Shown: one piece after another, positions 15,722 through 23,070 of the stretch
Layout of the letters: each line of letters starts with the position of its first letter
Position numbering within the stretch: the first letter of the stretch is position 1
DNA from: Sphingomonadales bacterium
Lineage (GTDB): Bacteria; Pseudomonadota; Alphaproteobacteria; Sphingomonadales; Sphingomonadaceae
DNA: 29,763 nt
Assembly: GCA_018971065.1 (NCBI GenBank)
Contig: JAGWVC010000046.1
Location: forward strand, 1-29,763
Reading direction: 5' to 3'
Made by a program: the position numbers and the translations under genes
Notes under the pieces: generated by a model
Told to the model about the DNA's origin: nothing
What the model saw: the letters and a program-made list of their open reading frames with translations, nothing else
Database searches by the model: none

Positions 15722-17427
15722 GCCGCCGCCCTTTCCAGAACGATCGCTGCGGGCGCCGGCGGGACATCGAGCCGTTCGCCGGCATAACTGGTGGCGACAA
15801 AGCCCTGCGCCCGCGTGCTCCAGCACAGCGCCGAAATGCCGGCCTTGCTCAAACGCCGCATGGGCAGGAATGCGTTCAAGGCGCGGTCGAACACCACCAC
15901 GGTGCCGCCATAGCTGCCGCTGGCGATCCAGCGGCCGCACGGGCTGGTCGCCATGCATTTGACCGAGTTGGGGTGCGGCGTCGGCCATGCGGTTTCTGCA
16001 TCGGTCAGCCAGAGCCGCAGCATGCGATCTCGGCCGACGCTGGCGAAGCAACCGCCGGGCAACGCGCAGCAGGCGTTGGCGATGCGATCGTGCGCGCGCG
16101 GGATGCGGCGCTGCTCATGCCAGTCGCCAACGGCGTGCCAGGCGATATCGGTGTTGGCGGAAACCGAGAACAGCGTGCCATCGCCGAAGGCCAGCCCTTT
16201 CACGGCGTTGGCGTGCGCGGCCAGGGTGTGGACGTGGCGGAGCGGGCCGCCGGCCTGCGCGAACACGAGGATTTCGCCGGTATAGGTGCCGACCGCAAGG
16301 TGGGGCACGCCACCACGCGCGAAGGCTGTGGCGCAGTTGAGCGGTGAATGATGTTGGTACAGGCGCTGCCCGGAAACGGCATCGACGAGCTGGCCGAGGT
16401 GTCCGCCCGCCAGCAGGCGCCCCTCGAGCGCGACGAGGAAATTGCACAGGCTGCCTGGCCCGCCGATGCTTTCGCCATCACGGCGCAGCACGCCGGCATC
16501 ACCGATCGTCCATAGCGCACCGTCGTGTTCGGCCACCGCGTTGATCGCATCGCCAGCCTCGACCCCGGCAAGGTCCCAGTCGCCGCTGTCGGGATCGAAC
16601 AGCGCATATGTGCCGCCGAACGTGCCGACCGCGATCCGCCCGTCGACGCAAACCGAGGCGGCGCGTGCCCAGATCTGCGGCGGCAATTCGCTCCGGCCGA
16701 TTTCGACGGGCAGCCCATGCGCGTCGATCCGCCACACGGCGATGGCGCGGTCATAGCCGAGGCTGACAAGGCGCGAACCGTCGCTGGCCAGCACCAGTTT
16801 CTTCACCCCGGCGGCGTGGGCGGCGATGAATTCGGGCGCGGCATCGGCGGCGATCACGGCAATGCGGCCACGGTCGTCGCCGGCCAGAATCGTGCCGTCG
16901 GTGCCGACCACAGCGCTGTCGCAGCGCATCCCGAGTGCGGTGACGCGCAAGGCGGTGCCGTCTCGCGCATCCCATTCGCGCACGGTGCCATCGACGCTGG
17001 TGGTCAGGAAACGGCGGGAATCGATCCACGCCAGCGACAGCACGTTGCCGGTGTGCCCGGCCAGGGCGTGCAGGCAGCGGCCGCGCGCATCGAACACCCG
17101 CACCAGCCGATCGAGCGCGCACGTCGCGATCAGCGCATCATCGGGCGAAAAGCAGGCCATATCGACATCGTCGCCGTGCTCCGCCAGCACCGCTTCGAGC
17201 TTCAGGCCCGGCAGGGTCCAGACGCGCGCGGTGCCGTCGCTGCCGGCCGAGACCAGGCGGCGGCCATCATGGCTGAACGCACAGGCGTTGACGAGGTGGT
17301 CGTGGTTGGCGCGGGCCAGCGCGATGCCGGCTTGCGCATCCCACAGGATCAGGCGGTTGTCGTAACCGGCGGTGGCAACCCATGATTCATGGGCCACCAC
17401 GCCCGCGATCGGGCCGACGTGTTGCAT
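15718..17427 (-). CDS. Cytoplasmic WD40-repeat protein
   Basis: A 569-residue protein built of WD40 blades with no signal peptide or membrane segment. Repeats are visible at residues 15-30 (WVATAGYDNRLILWDAQAG), then HDGRRLVSAGSDGTARVWTLPG, PDDALIATCALDRLVRVFDARG and SRRFLTTSVDGTVREWDARDG, and further ones such as GCFASVGRDRMLRLWLTDAE and GRWIASGSYGGTVVVFDR. About 12-14 blades are expected, hence two propellers. WD40 proteins are scaffolds rather than enzymes. GAGGAA stands about 8 bases before the ATG at 17427. It is the first enzyme-cluster gene after the small peptide gene and is translationally coupled to the FMN reductase, which suggests it organises the modifying enzymes or recognises the peptide. 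Confidence 0.88.
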   Translation of the reverse strand: MQHVGPIAGVVAHESWVATAGYDNRLILWDAQAGIALARANHDHLVNACAFSHDGRRLVSAGSDGTARVWTLPGLKLEAVLAEHGDDVDMACFSPDDALIATCALDRLVRVFDARGRCLHALAGHTGNVLSLAWIDSRRFLTTSVDGTVREWDARDGTALRVTALGMRCDSAVVGTDGTILAGDDRGRIAVIAADAAPEFIAAHAAGVKKLVLASDGSRLVSLGYDRAIAVWRIDAHGLPVEIGRSELPPQIWARAASVCVDGRIAVGTFGGTYALFDPDSGDWDLAGVEAGDAINAVAEHDGALWTIGDAGVLRRDGESIGGPGSLCNFLVALEGRLLAGGHLGQLVDAVSGQRLYQHHSPLNCATAFARGGVPHLAVGTYTGEILVFAQAGGPLRHVHTLAAHANAVKGLAFGDGTLFSVSANTDIAWHAVGDWHEQRRIPRAHDRIANACCALPGGCFASVGRDRMLRLWLTDAETAWPTPHPNSVKCMATSPCGRWIASGSYGGTVVVFDRALNAFLPMRRLSKAGISALCWSTRAQGFVATSYAGERLDVPPAPAAIVLERAAA

Positions 17428-17552
17428 GTGCGGTGTTCCTCGGGCTGGGCCGGCCGTGCGGGGCCGGTCGCCACGGGATCATCCTTCGGCGGTTATGGTT
17501 AATGCCTGTTGGCCCGCCACCTCCGGAATGACCCGTAATCGTGTCGCAGGCT

Positions 17553-17582
17553 GTCGCGCCGGATGTGGGGCTCCGGCGCGGC
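17553..17582 (-). terminator. Intercistronic hairpin after the small peptide gene
   Basis: GTCGCGCCGGA (17553-17563) pairs with TCCGGCGCGGC (17572-17582) around an 8-base loop: a 9-bp perfect GC stem extended by one wobble and one more pair. It begins 15 bases after the peptide stop codon and has no T-run, so it is more likely a partial terminator or mRNA-protecting structure than a full stop. Confidence 0.55.
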
Positions 17583-17597
17583 AGACTGTAACCGGCG

Positions 17598-17798
17598 TCA
17601 GGCCATTCGGCTGTAGGTCGAGCCCGTCGCCAACGCGGTCATGGCCGTGGCCACCTGCTGTTCGGCGCTGGACTGGGTCGCTACGGCGCGCTTGCTGTCG
17701 CTTACGCTGGACGTTGCGGTGGCCGCAATCTGGCGCTGCTGCGCCTGCCATGCCGCCATCGCGGCGCTGTTGCCGGCGCCGCCTACTCTCATTCCCAT
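17598..17798 (-). CDS. 66-residue Ala/Ser/Thr/Gln-rich peptide, candidate precursor
   Basis: I recognise no named family. The peptide begins MGMRVGGAGNSAAMAAWQ and ends ATGSTYSRMA. It has no cysteine or proline, one Asp (D34), one Glu (E46), one Lys (K36), one Trp (W17) and one Tyr (Y62), with no hydrophobic signal sequence. The composition suggests an unstructured or helical soluble peptide. A clear AGGAG lies 6 bases before the ATG at 17798, better than for most genes here, which argues it is real and well translated. A GC hairpin follows its stop, then 125 bases later the WD40/FMN-reductase/FGE-like/ATP-grasp genes on the same strand. Small peptide first, hairpin next, modifying enzymes after is the usual arrangement of RiPP operons. 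A regulatory or structural peptide unrelated to the enzymes remains possible. Confidence 0.7.
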   Translation of the reverse strand: MGMRVGGAGNSAAMAAWQAQQRQIAATATSSVSDSKRAVATQSSAEQQVATAMTALATGSTYSRMA

Positions 17799-17880
17799 CG
17801 TGTTCTCCTGGGTCAGGGTTGATGACGCACGGAGGAAGAACGGCGGGAACACCCGAAAGTTAAGCGCGGCCAGCTGGTAA

Positions 17881-17928
17881 AGTCCGCCTTCACGACAATG
17901 TGCGTCGAGGTTGCCGCGAAGGCGGACT
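17881..17928 (-). terminator. Hairpin after dsbD, probable terminator
   Basis: AGTCCGCCTTC (17881-17891) and GAAGGCGGACT (17918-17928) are exact reverse complements; wobble pairs lengthen the stem inward to about 14 bp around a loop of about 18-20 bases. On the minus strand it lies about 60 bases after the dsbD stop and is followed by TTACC, a weak T-run. It separates the redox operon from the small-peptide operon. Confidence 0.5.
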
Positions 17929-17986
17929 GGAGTGGACAGGGTGCCGCTCCACCGACACGACGCCGCGACGGGCCAATATCCGCAGT

Positions 17987-19984
17987 TCAGCGTTCGCCCG
18001 GCAGCGCGGCAATCAGGCCGGGCGTCAGCACCTGTGGCAGCACCCGGGCATCGCCATCGCGCGCGTACCACACGTAAAGCGGCACGCCGGCGCGGCCGTG
18101 TTCGGCCAGCAGTCGGGTCACTTGCGGATCGGGGTGGGTCCAGTCAGCCTCCAACATGACCGCGCCGGCGGCGGCAAATGCCGTACGCACGGTGGTGGAA
18201 GACAGGCTGGTGCTTTCGTTGACCTTGCAGGTCAGGCACCAGTCCGCCGTGGCATAGACCAGCACCGGTTTGTGCGCGGCCCGCAAGGCGGCGAGGCGGT
18301 CGGGGCTGTAGGGCTGGACGATGGCATCGCGGCTGGCTGGCTGGCCGGTGGCGCCGGCTGGCACCAGCAGCGTTGCCGCCGTTGCTGCTGCCATCAGCAG
18401 CAGGGCCGGCGTAGCGGCCTTGCCGGCGTGCTGACGCAGGCCCGCCCACCACAGCGCCACGCCGCCCAGCACCGCCAGCGCCACCCCGACGGTCATCCCG
18501 CTCACCCCGGTCAGCCGCCCCAGCAGCCAAGCCAGGCCCAGCGCAGTGACGAACATCGGCAGGCTCAGCAGCCGCCGCAGCGTCACCATCCAGTGGCCCG
18601 GGCGGGGCAGCAGCCGGCGGGCGGGTTCATGGAAGCCGATAGCAACGAACGGTAGCGCCAGACCGAGCCCCAGGCTGGCGAACACCGGCAGCGCCAGCAC
18701 CGGCGGCAGCACCAGCGCCACGCCCAGCGCCCCGGCCATGAACGGCCCAGTGCACGGCGTGGCCACGAACGCCGCCAGTGCGCCGGTGCCGAAGCCGCCG
18801 GCAAACCCCGCGCGGCGGGCCGAGGCCAATGGTAGCGCTGGCAGCTCGAACAGGCCGGCCAGGTTGGTGGCGATCGCGACGACCAGCAGCAGCAGCACCG
18901 CCACTACGCGCGGGTCCTGGATCTGGAATGCCCATCCGGCCGCATGGCCGCCGGCGCGCAGCAGCAGCACGATGGCGCCCAGCCCCAGCATCACCGCAAC
19001 CGCGCCGGCCAGATAGCCCAGCGCCTCGGCGCGGGCCTCGCGCGGGTCGCCCCCGGCGCGGGCCAGCGCCATCGCCTTCAGGCTGAGGATCGGGAACACG
19101 CAGGGCATCAGGTTGAGCAGCAGGCCGCCCAGCAAGGCGCCGGCGATGGCGGTGGCGGCCAGCCACAGCGAGGCGGAGCCGGTTCCTGCGGCGGGCGGAA
19201 CGGCGTGGATGGCAAAAGCGCGGGACGGCGATGCGCCCGGGCGGGCATAAGTGACGACGAGATCGAGCGGTCCACCGGTTCGCAGCGACCCGCGTGCGAA
19301 CGACGTTGCGCGCTCGAAAGCGCCCGGCATTCCGAGTGTGGCATCGGTGGTGAACAACGTCACCTGTTCGCCCGGGGCAGCGGCTGGCAGCGCCGCATTC
19401 AGCACCAGCTTTCCGCCATCGGCTGCATATGGCACGGACCCCGGCCACGGCCGAGGCAGGCGTTGCCGTGCCTGCGCCATCGCGGGCGCATCGGCCGCGT
19501 CCTGTGTGCCCGCTCCGACCGCGAGTTCGCGGGCGAACGGCACCGATTGCGGCACGCACATGCTGTCCGAGCAGACCAGCAGGTCGGCCACCGCAGCGAT
19601 GTGCACCCGATCGCCGAGATGGGCCGAGGCCGGTACCGTCAGGCTGGTGAGCAGTACCGCCGGCCCGGTGTGGACATTGACCGTGCTGCCAGCGGCGACG
19701 ATTCGCTGCGGCGCGGGATGGCGGATCGCGCCCACGCGAAAGCCCGCAGGCAAGGTCCAGGCAAAGCGCGGAGCATAGCCGGTCTCGCCGGGGTTCTGCC
19801 AGTAGATGTGCCAGCCCGGGCCGGGATCGATGGCGATGCCGAGGTCGATCGACCGGCCCGGCGCCGGCGTGGTCGAGGCCACCAGCAGGTGGACGCGGAC
19901 CTGTGGCAGGCTGGAATCGGCACGGGCCGGTGCCGTGGACAGGGCAGCCAGCAGCGCCAGCCAGAACAGCACGAAGCGCGTCAT
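17987..19984 (-). CDS. dsbD: DsbD/ScsB-type thiol:disulfide interchange protein
   Basis: A 665-residue inner-membrane protein that carries electrons from cytoplasmic thioredoxin to periplasmic thiol proteins. It has a signal peptide (residues 1 to about 22) and an N-terminal periplasmic domain with a cysteine pair (LLVCSDSMCVPQ). Eight membrane helices contain the two conserved cysteines (NLMPCVFPILSLKAM and VATPCTGPFMAGALG), and a C-terminal thioredoxin-like domain carries DWCLTC. All three redox pairs are therefore present. The ATG at 19984 starts the signal peptide and follows GGGAG; the frame stays open upstream through apbE but that is shadow. It closes an operon with ApbE, DUF3570, DUF4266, a TlpA-like thioredoxin and a c-heme porin, and probably keeps the TlpA-like protein reduced and serves heme attachment. 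Confidence 0.92.
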   Translation of the reverse strand: MTRFVLFWLALLAALSTAPARADSSLPQVRVHLLVASTTPAPGRSIDLGIAIDPGPGWHIYWQNPGETGYAPRFAWTLPAGFRVGAIRHPAPQRIVAAGSTVNVHTGPAVLLTSLTVPASAHLGDRVHIAAVADLLVCSDSMCVPQSVPFARELAVGAGTQDAADAPAMAQARQRLPRPWPGSVPYAADGGKLVLNAALPAAAPGEQVTLFTTDATLGMPGAFERATSFARGSLRTGGPLDLVVTYARPGASPSRAFAIHAVPPAAGTGSASLWLAATAIAGALLGGLLLNLMPCVFPILSLKAMALARAGGDPREARAEALGYLAGAVAVMLGLGAIVLLLRAGGHAAGWAFQIQDPRVVAVLLLLVVAIATNLAGLFELPALPLASARRAGFAGGFGTGALAAFVATPCTGPFMAGALGVALVLPPVLALPVFASLGLGLALPFVAIGFHEPARRLLPRPGHWMVTLRRLLSLPMFVTALGLAWLLGRLTGVSGMTVGVALAVLGGVALWWAGLRQHAGKAATPALLLMAAATAATLLVPAGATGQPASRDAIVQPYSPDRLAALRAAHKPVLVYATADWCLTCKVNESTSLSSTTVRTAFAAAGAVMLEADWTHPDPQVTRLLAEHGRAGVPLYVWYARDGDARVLPQVLTPGLIAALPGER

Positions 19985-20021
19985 GCAGGAAACTCCCGGA
20001 ACAGGAAAAGGGCAGGTCCGC

Positions 20022-20888
20022 TCAGCGCGTGACCCAGGCACTGGCTGTCTCTGCGGCCAGGAACGCTTCGGCCCCGGCGCCTTGCAGCATTGCCAGCGTG
20101 GACAGCACCCCCGCCTCCATGCAGGTGGCGGCGGCAACGGTGACCGCGCGGGGCGCATCGATGACCGGCATGCCGCTGCGCGGGTCGAGGATATGGCCAT
20201 AGCGGCGGCCGTCGCGCAGCACATAGCGGTTGGCATCGCCGCTGGTGGTGATCGCGCCCGAGCCGATCTCCAGCCAGGCCGCGCCGCCCTGATCGTGCTC
20301 GACCGCCTCGATCAGCACCCGCCAGCGCCCGCCATCGGCACGCGGGCCGGTGACGCGCAGATCGCCGCCGAAGTTGACCAGAACCGGTACACCGGTTTCG
20401 GCGGCGATCAGCGCCACCGCGCGATCGACCGCATATTCCTTGCCCAGCCCGCCGAGGTCGATCTCCATGCCGGCGCGCAGGCGCAGGCGCAGGCGCAGGC
20501 GCGGGGATTGCCACTCCACCTTGTCCCAGCCGACCAGCGGCAACAGCGCCGCCACTGCCTGTGGATCGGGCACGCGGTCCGATCCGTCGAACGTCCACGC
20601 CCGCCGCAGGATGCCCGAGGTGATGTCGAACCGTCCGTCGCTCATCGCATGGCAGGCGGCGGCATAATCGATCAGGCCAGCGGTTTCGGCGTCGAGCGTC
20701 AGCCATGCACCGGCCGCGGCGTTGATGCGGCCGACGTCGCTGTCCGCGCGATAGCGGCTGAACTTCGCCTCGATGCGCAGCGCCTCGTCCCGGGCGATGG
20801 CGCCGATGCGGTCGGCAAGACCGGCATCGGCGCTGTCCACCTGCACTTCGCAGGGCGAACCCATCGCTCGGAACGAACGCGCCAGCAT
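20022..20888 (-). CDS. apbE: FAD:protein FMN transferase (ApbE)
   Basis: A 288-residue ApbE, which moves FMN from FAD onto a threonine or serine of extracytoplasmic proteins. Family marks are FRAMGSPCEV (residues 6-15), KFSRYRADSDVGRIN (42-56), EIDLGGLGKEYAVDRA (142-157), NFGGDLRV (172-179) and YGHILDPRSGMP (230-241). The usual ADGLST metal-binding segment reads AGVLST (259-264), so the metal-ligand Asp is replaced by Gly while the Thr stays. No signal peptide or lipobox is evident from the ATG at 20888. A hexanucleotide repeat encodes RLRLRLRLR (130-138). The gene sits between the DUF3570 gene, which carries an ApbE-type target motif, and dsbD. Confidence 0.9.
   Translation of the reverse strand: MLARSFRAMGSPCEVQVDSADAGLADRIGAIARDEALRIEAKFSRYRADSDVGRINAAAGAWLTLDAETAGLIDYAAACHAMSDGRFDITSGILRRAWTFDGSDRVPDPQAVAALLPLVGWDKVEWQSPRLRLRLRLRAGMEIDLGGLGKEYAVDRAVALIAAETGVPVLVNFGGDLRVTGPRADGGRWRVLIEAVEHDQGGAAWLEIGSGAITTSGDANRYVLRDGRRYGHILDPRSGMPVIDAPRAVTVAAATCMEAGVLSTLAMLQGAGAEAFLAAETASAWVTR
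20475..20502. repeat. Hexanucleotide tandem repeat inside apbE
   Basis: Four full copies of GCGCAG plus a partial fifth. On the minus strand they encode an alternating Arg-Leu tract (residues 130-138 of ApbE), in frame. Gain or loss of units would add or remove Arg-Leu pairs without a frameshift. Confidence 0.85.
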
Positions 20889-20924
20889 CCTTCAGGCCTT
20901 TGCTGTCGTGCGATTTTTCGACAA

Positions 20925-20950
20925 AAACCGGTTCCCACTTTTTGTCATCG
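20925..20950 (-). repeat. Possible dispersed intergenic repeat
   Basis: In the 66-base gap between the DUF3570 and apbE genes the minus strand contains AAAAAGTGGGAACCGGTTTT and then a T/A-rich stretch. AAGTGGGAACCGGTTTT-like words are frequent intergenic sequences in alphaproteobacteria. Only one copy is seen in this window, so repeat status is from memory rather than shown here. Confidence 0.35.
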
Positions 20951-20954
20951 CACT

Positions 20955-22358
20955 TCAGTACTTCACCTTGATCCCGGACATGATCGAGAACGACTTGACC
21001 CCCGAGAAGAAGTCAAGCGTCGAGAGCGCGCCGGGCGCGGTGGGATCGGTGTGCGTTCCGGTCTGGCGATAGCGCTCGCCGACAAGATAGACATCCATGT
21101 CGGGGAACAACTCGTCATTGCGGAACAGCCGCGCCGTGGCCTTCAGGCTGTAGGTGAGCGCGCTGAACTTGCCGAGGCGATAGTCGGCGCTGGCATATTG
21201 CGGCAGAGCGGCGCCCCCCAGCAGGTAGCGGGCATAGAAGTTCGCCGCGCCCTGATGGTAGTAGCGCACGCCCGGCTCGACAGTGATGTCATAGCCCAGC
21301 GGAATCTGGTCCGAGAACTCGGCGGTGATCCCGCCGATGCCCCAGTTGTCGTGGTAGTAGCGCAGCGAGGCGTCGGCCACCGTCGGGCCCAGCGCGATAC
21401 GGTTGCCCCAGTACACGCTCTGGCGGGTGCGACTGCGCGGGCGGTTCTCGTACAGGTACGACAGCGGCGCGCCGGTGACGGGATCGACCACCGAAAGCAC
21501 CTTGTACGGGTCCGACTGGTAGCCCTTGTTGAACCCGATCGAGTAGTTGAGCTGAGTCAGCCACCAGCCGGTCACGGTCTGGGTCACGCCGCCGACCAGG
21601 CTGATCACCGACTTGTGGTCGTTGCCGCCAAGGATCTGCGTTGTGTAGTCCTGGAACGCGGAGGGCGTGCCATAGGTCGGGCGCGACTGGTCGTATTCGT
21701 AGTTCGCCGACAGCGACACCGTGGTGTTCTTCTGGTTGAGATCGCGCGACACGCCCAGATTGCCCGAGTACGAGCGGTAGTCATGCTCGAACGACAGCGC
21801 CGCGCCCACTTTCACGCGGGTGTCGGCATCGACCAGGAACGCATAGCCCAGCGAACCGGCGATGCGGCGGTCGTGGAAACCGCTGTCCAGCGGCACCGTG
21901 CCGGCCGGCGTGGTGTAGGTGCTGGTGGCAAGCCCGGTGCCGGGGATCGTCACCTTGGTGCGGCCGCCCGAGGCGCTGGTGGTGGTCACCTGCGTCGATG
22001 GTGCCGGCACGGTTGCCGCGAATGTCTGGACGCCGGTCCACGGCGCGGCGCCGTTGGGGGTGGCGCCGGTCAGCGAGTCGAACGTCAGCGAGCCGGAAAT
22101 GACATCGCCGCCATGCAGGTTGATCGCGATCGACGCGGTCGGCTCGATGGCGCGGACGCGGCCACCCTGCTCCTGGTAGAACAAAATGGCGGTATCGACG
22201 ACGGTGCTGTCCGGCCCGGGCGCGGTTTCGGCCATCGCGCTGGGCACGGTGGCCTGCTGCGCCTGCGCGCCGGTGGCGGAAAGCAGCGTTGCGGTCAGCG
22301 CGCCCAGGCAAGCAGCGATACCGGTGGCACGCGGTGCCTTTTCAGGGTTCAGTTGCAT
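20955..22358 (-). CDS. DUF3570 outer-membrane protein with ApbE-type flavinylation motif
   Basis: A 467-residue secreted protein (signal peptide cleaved near AQA at residue 33) of the DUF3570 family, predicted to form an outer-membrane beta-barrel: many alternating strands and loops such as YYHQGAANFYARYLL and a C-terminal MSGIKVKY. Close to the mature N-terminus, LTFDSLTGATPNGA contains D94-x-x-T97-G-A-T100, which matches the D-x-x-(S/T)-G-A-T sequence on which ApbE places FMN in NqrC/RnfG-type proteins. Thr100 would be the acceptor. The apbE gene follows 66 bases downstream. The ATG at 22358 overlaps the end of the DUF4266 gene by 10 bases, so the pair is translationally coupled. The function of DUF3570 is not established; covalent flavin would make it a redox protein of the outer membrane. 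Confidence 0.82.
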   Translation of the reverse strand: MQLNPEKAPRATGIAACLGALTATLLSATGAQAQQATVPSAMAETAPGPDSTVVDTAILFYQEQGGRVRAIEPTASIAINLHGGDVISGSLTFDSLTGATPNGAAPWTGVQTFAATVPAPSTQVTTTSASGGRTKVTIPGTGLATSTYTTPAGTVPLDSGFHDRRIAGSLGYAFLVDADTRVKVGAALSFEHDYRSYSGNLGVSRDLNQKNTTVSLSANYEYDQSRPTYGTPSAFQDYTTQILGGNDHKSVISLVGGVTQTVTGWWLTQLNYSIGFNKGYQSDPYKVLSVVDPVTGAPLSYLYENRPRSRTRQSVYWGNRIALGPTVADASLRYYHDNWGIGGITAEFSDQIPLGYDITVEPGVRYYHQGAANFYARYLLGGAALPQYASADYRLGKFSALTYSLKATARLFRNDELFPDMDVYLVGERYRQTGTHTDPTAPGALSTLDFFSGVKSFSIMSGIKVKY

Positions 22359-22585
22359 CCGCAGCCTCCCCCGTCGAAGCTGCGGCCGCCCGAGGCGCCT
22401 TCCTTGCTGAAATAGGTGTGCTCGCGGAACCCGGTCACGGTCGGATCGGGGTTGAGCTGCATCGAGCCTTGCGCCAGCTTCTCGCGCTGCCAGGGCTTGA
22501 CGCCGATGCCGGTGCCGGCACAACCGGCCAGCAGCGACAGCCCGCCGAGCACGGCGATTGTCTTGATCATCCGCATGGGAAACAT
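22349..22585 (-). CDS. DUF4266 lipoprotein
   Basis: A 78-residue lipoprotein. The hydrophobic leader from IKTIAVLGGLSLLAGC ends in a lipobox (LAGC), so the mature chain of about 57 residues starts at the acylated cysteine. It continues VKPWQREKLAQGSMQL and FREHTYFSKEGASGG, and ends GGGCGCN: two cysteines within glycines at the very C-terminus, the hallmark of DUF4266. The pair could bind metal, form a disulfide or be modified. GGAG stands close before the ATG at 22585; in-frame ATGs a few codons later are alternatives that leave the lipobox intact. It is coupled by a 10-base overlap to the DUF3570 gene and lies 29 bases after the TlpA-like gene, which could reduce its cysteines. Confidence 0.82.
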   Translation of the reverse strand: MFPMRMIKTIAVLGGLSLLAGCAGTGIGVKPWQREKLAQGSMQLNPDPTVTGFREHTYFSKEGASGGRSFDGGGCGCN

Positions 22586-22614
22586 GTTCTCCGTAAGGGG
22601 TCAGGTTCGGGAAT

Positions 22615-23070
22615 TCAGGATTTTTCGGCCAGCGCGGCGGTGACGTGCGCCTCGTACTGGCGCTGCTGGGCATCGAAGTAGCCGCGGTGCTCGAAGCGCA
22701 CCTTGCCATCGCGGCCGATGACCACCGAGGTGGGCATGGCGGAAACCTTGAAGCGCGTGGCCAGCGTGCCGGCCGGATCATAGACCACCGGCAGGCTGGT
22801 GTTCACCGCGCGCAGAAACGCCTGCGCGGCGGCATGGTCGCGATCGAGATTGACGGTGACGATGACGAAATCACGCTCCGGATGGCGCCCGCGCAAGGCG
22901 TTCAGGAACCCGAATGCCTGCTTGCACGGGCCGCACCACGAGGCCCAGAAATCGAGATAGACGACCTTGCCGCGATACTGCCCGAGATCGAGCGGGTCTG
23001 CGGCGGCAGGGGTGGTGGACGACGCCAGCAAGGCCAGCGCGGCCCACAGCGCGTGAAACCGGCCCCGCAT
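22615..23070 (-). CDS. TlpA/ResA-like periplasmic thioredoxin
   Basis: A 151-residue secreted thioredoxin-fold protein. The signal peptide covers about residues 1-24 (ends PAAA). DFWASWCGPCKQ carries the redox pair C46/C49, and SAMPTSVVIG supplies the cis-proline loop. The rest, including DPAGTLATRFKV and GKVRFEHRGY, is typical of TlpA-type proteins that reduce apocytochrome or other periplasmic thiols. Its ATG shares one base with the TGA of the cytochrome/porin gene (TGATG), a tight coupling. Likely partners are the CxxCH of that protein and the C-terminal cysteines of the DUF4266 lipoprotein, with DsbD as electron donor; this is inferred from operon content. Confidence 0.88.
   Translation of the reverse strand: MRGRFHALWAALALLASSTTPAAADPLDLGQYRGKVVYLDFWASWCGPCKQAFGFLNALRGRHPERDFVIVTVNLDRDHAAAQAFLRAVNTSLPVVYDPAGTLATRFKVSAMPTSVVIGRDGKVRFEHRGYFDAQQRQYEAHVTAALAEKS

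Noticed and set aside
15131..16051. Longer FMN reductase starting at 16051
   Set aside because: The extra N-terminus lies inside the WD40 gene in another frame; the flavodoxin fold begins at the ATG at 15721.
17598..17798. Ordinary microviridin-type graspetide precursor
   Set aside because: Only one Asp and one Glu and no repeated Thr-x-x-x-Asp/Glu core, so classic omega-ester or amide rings are not expected, although an ATP-grasp enzyme is present.
20475..20502. CRISPR-like or other repeat array
   Set aside because: Simple hexanucleotide tandem repeat inside a coding region; no spacers.
19806..22415. An 869-codon open frame on the plus strand
   Set aside because: It covers the antisense of the start of dsbD, all of apbE and the DUF3570 gene, and shows no domain; the minus-strand genes have strong motifs.
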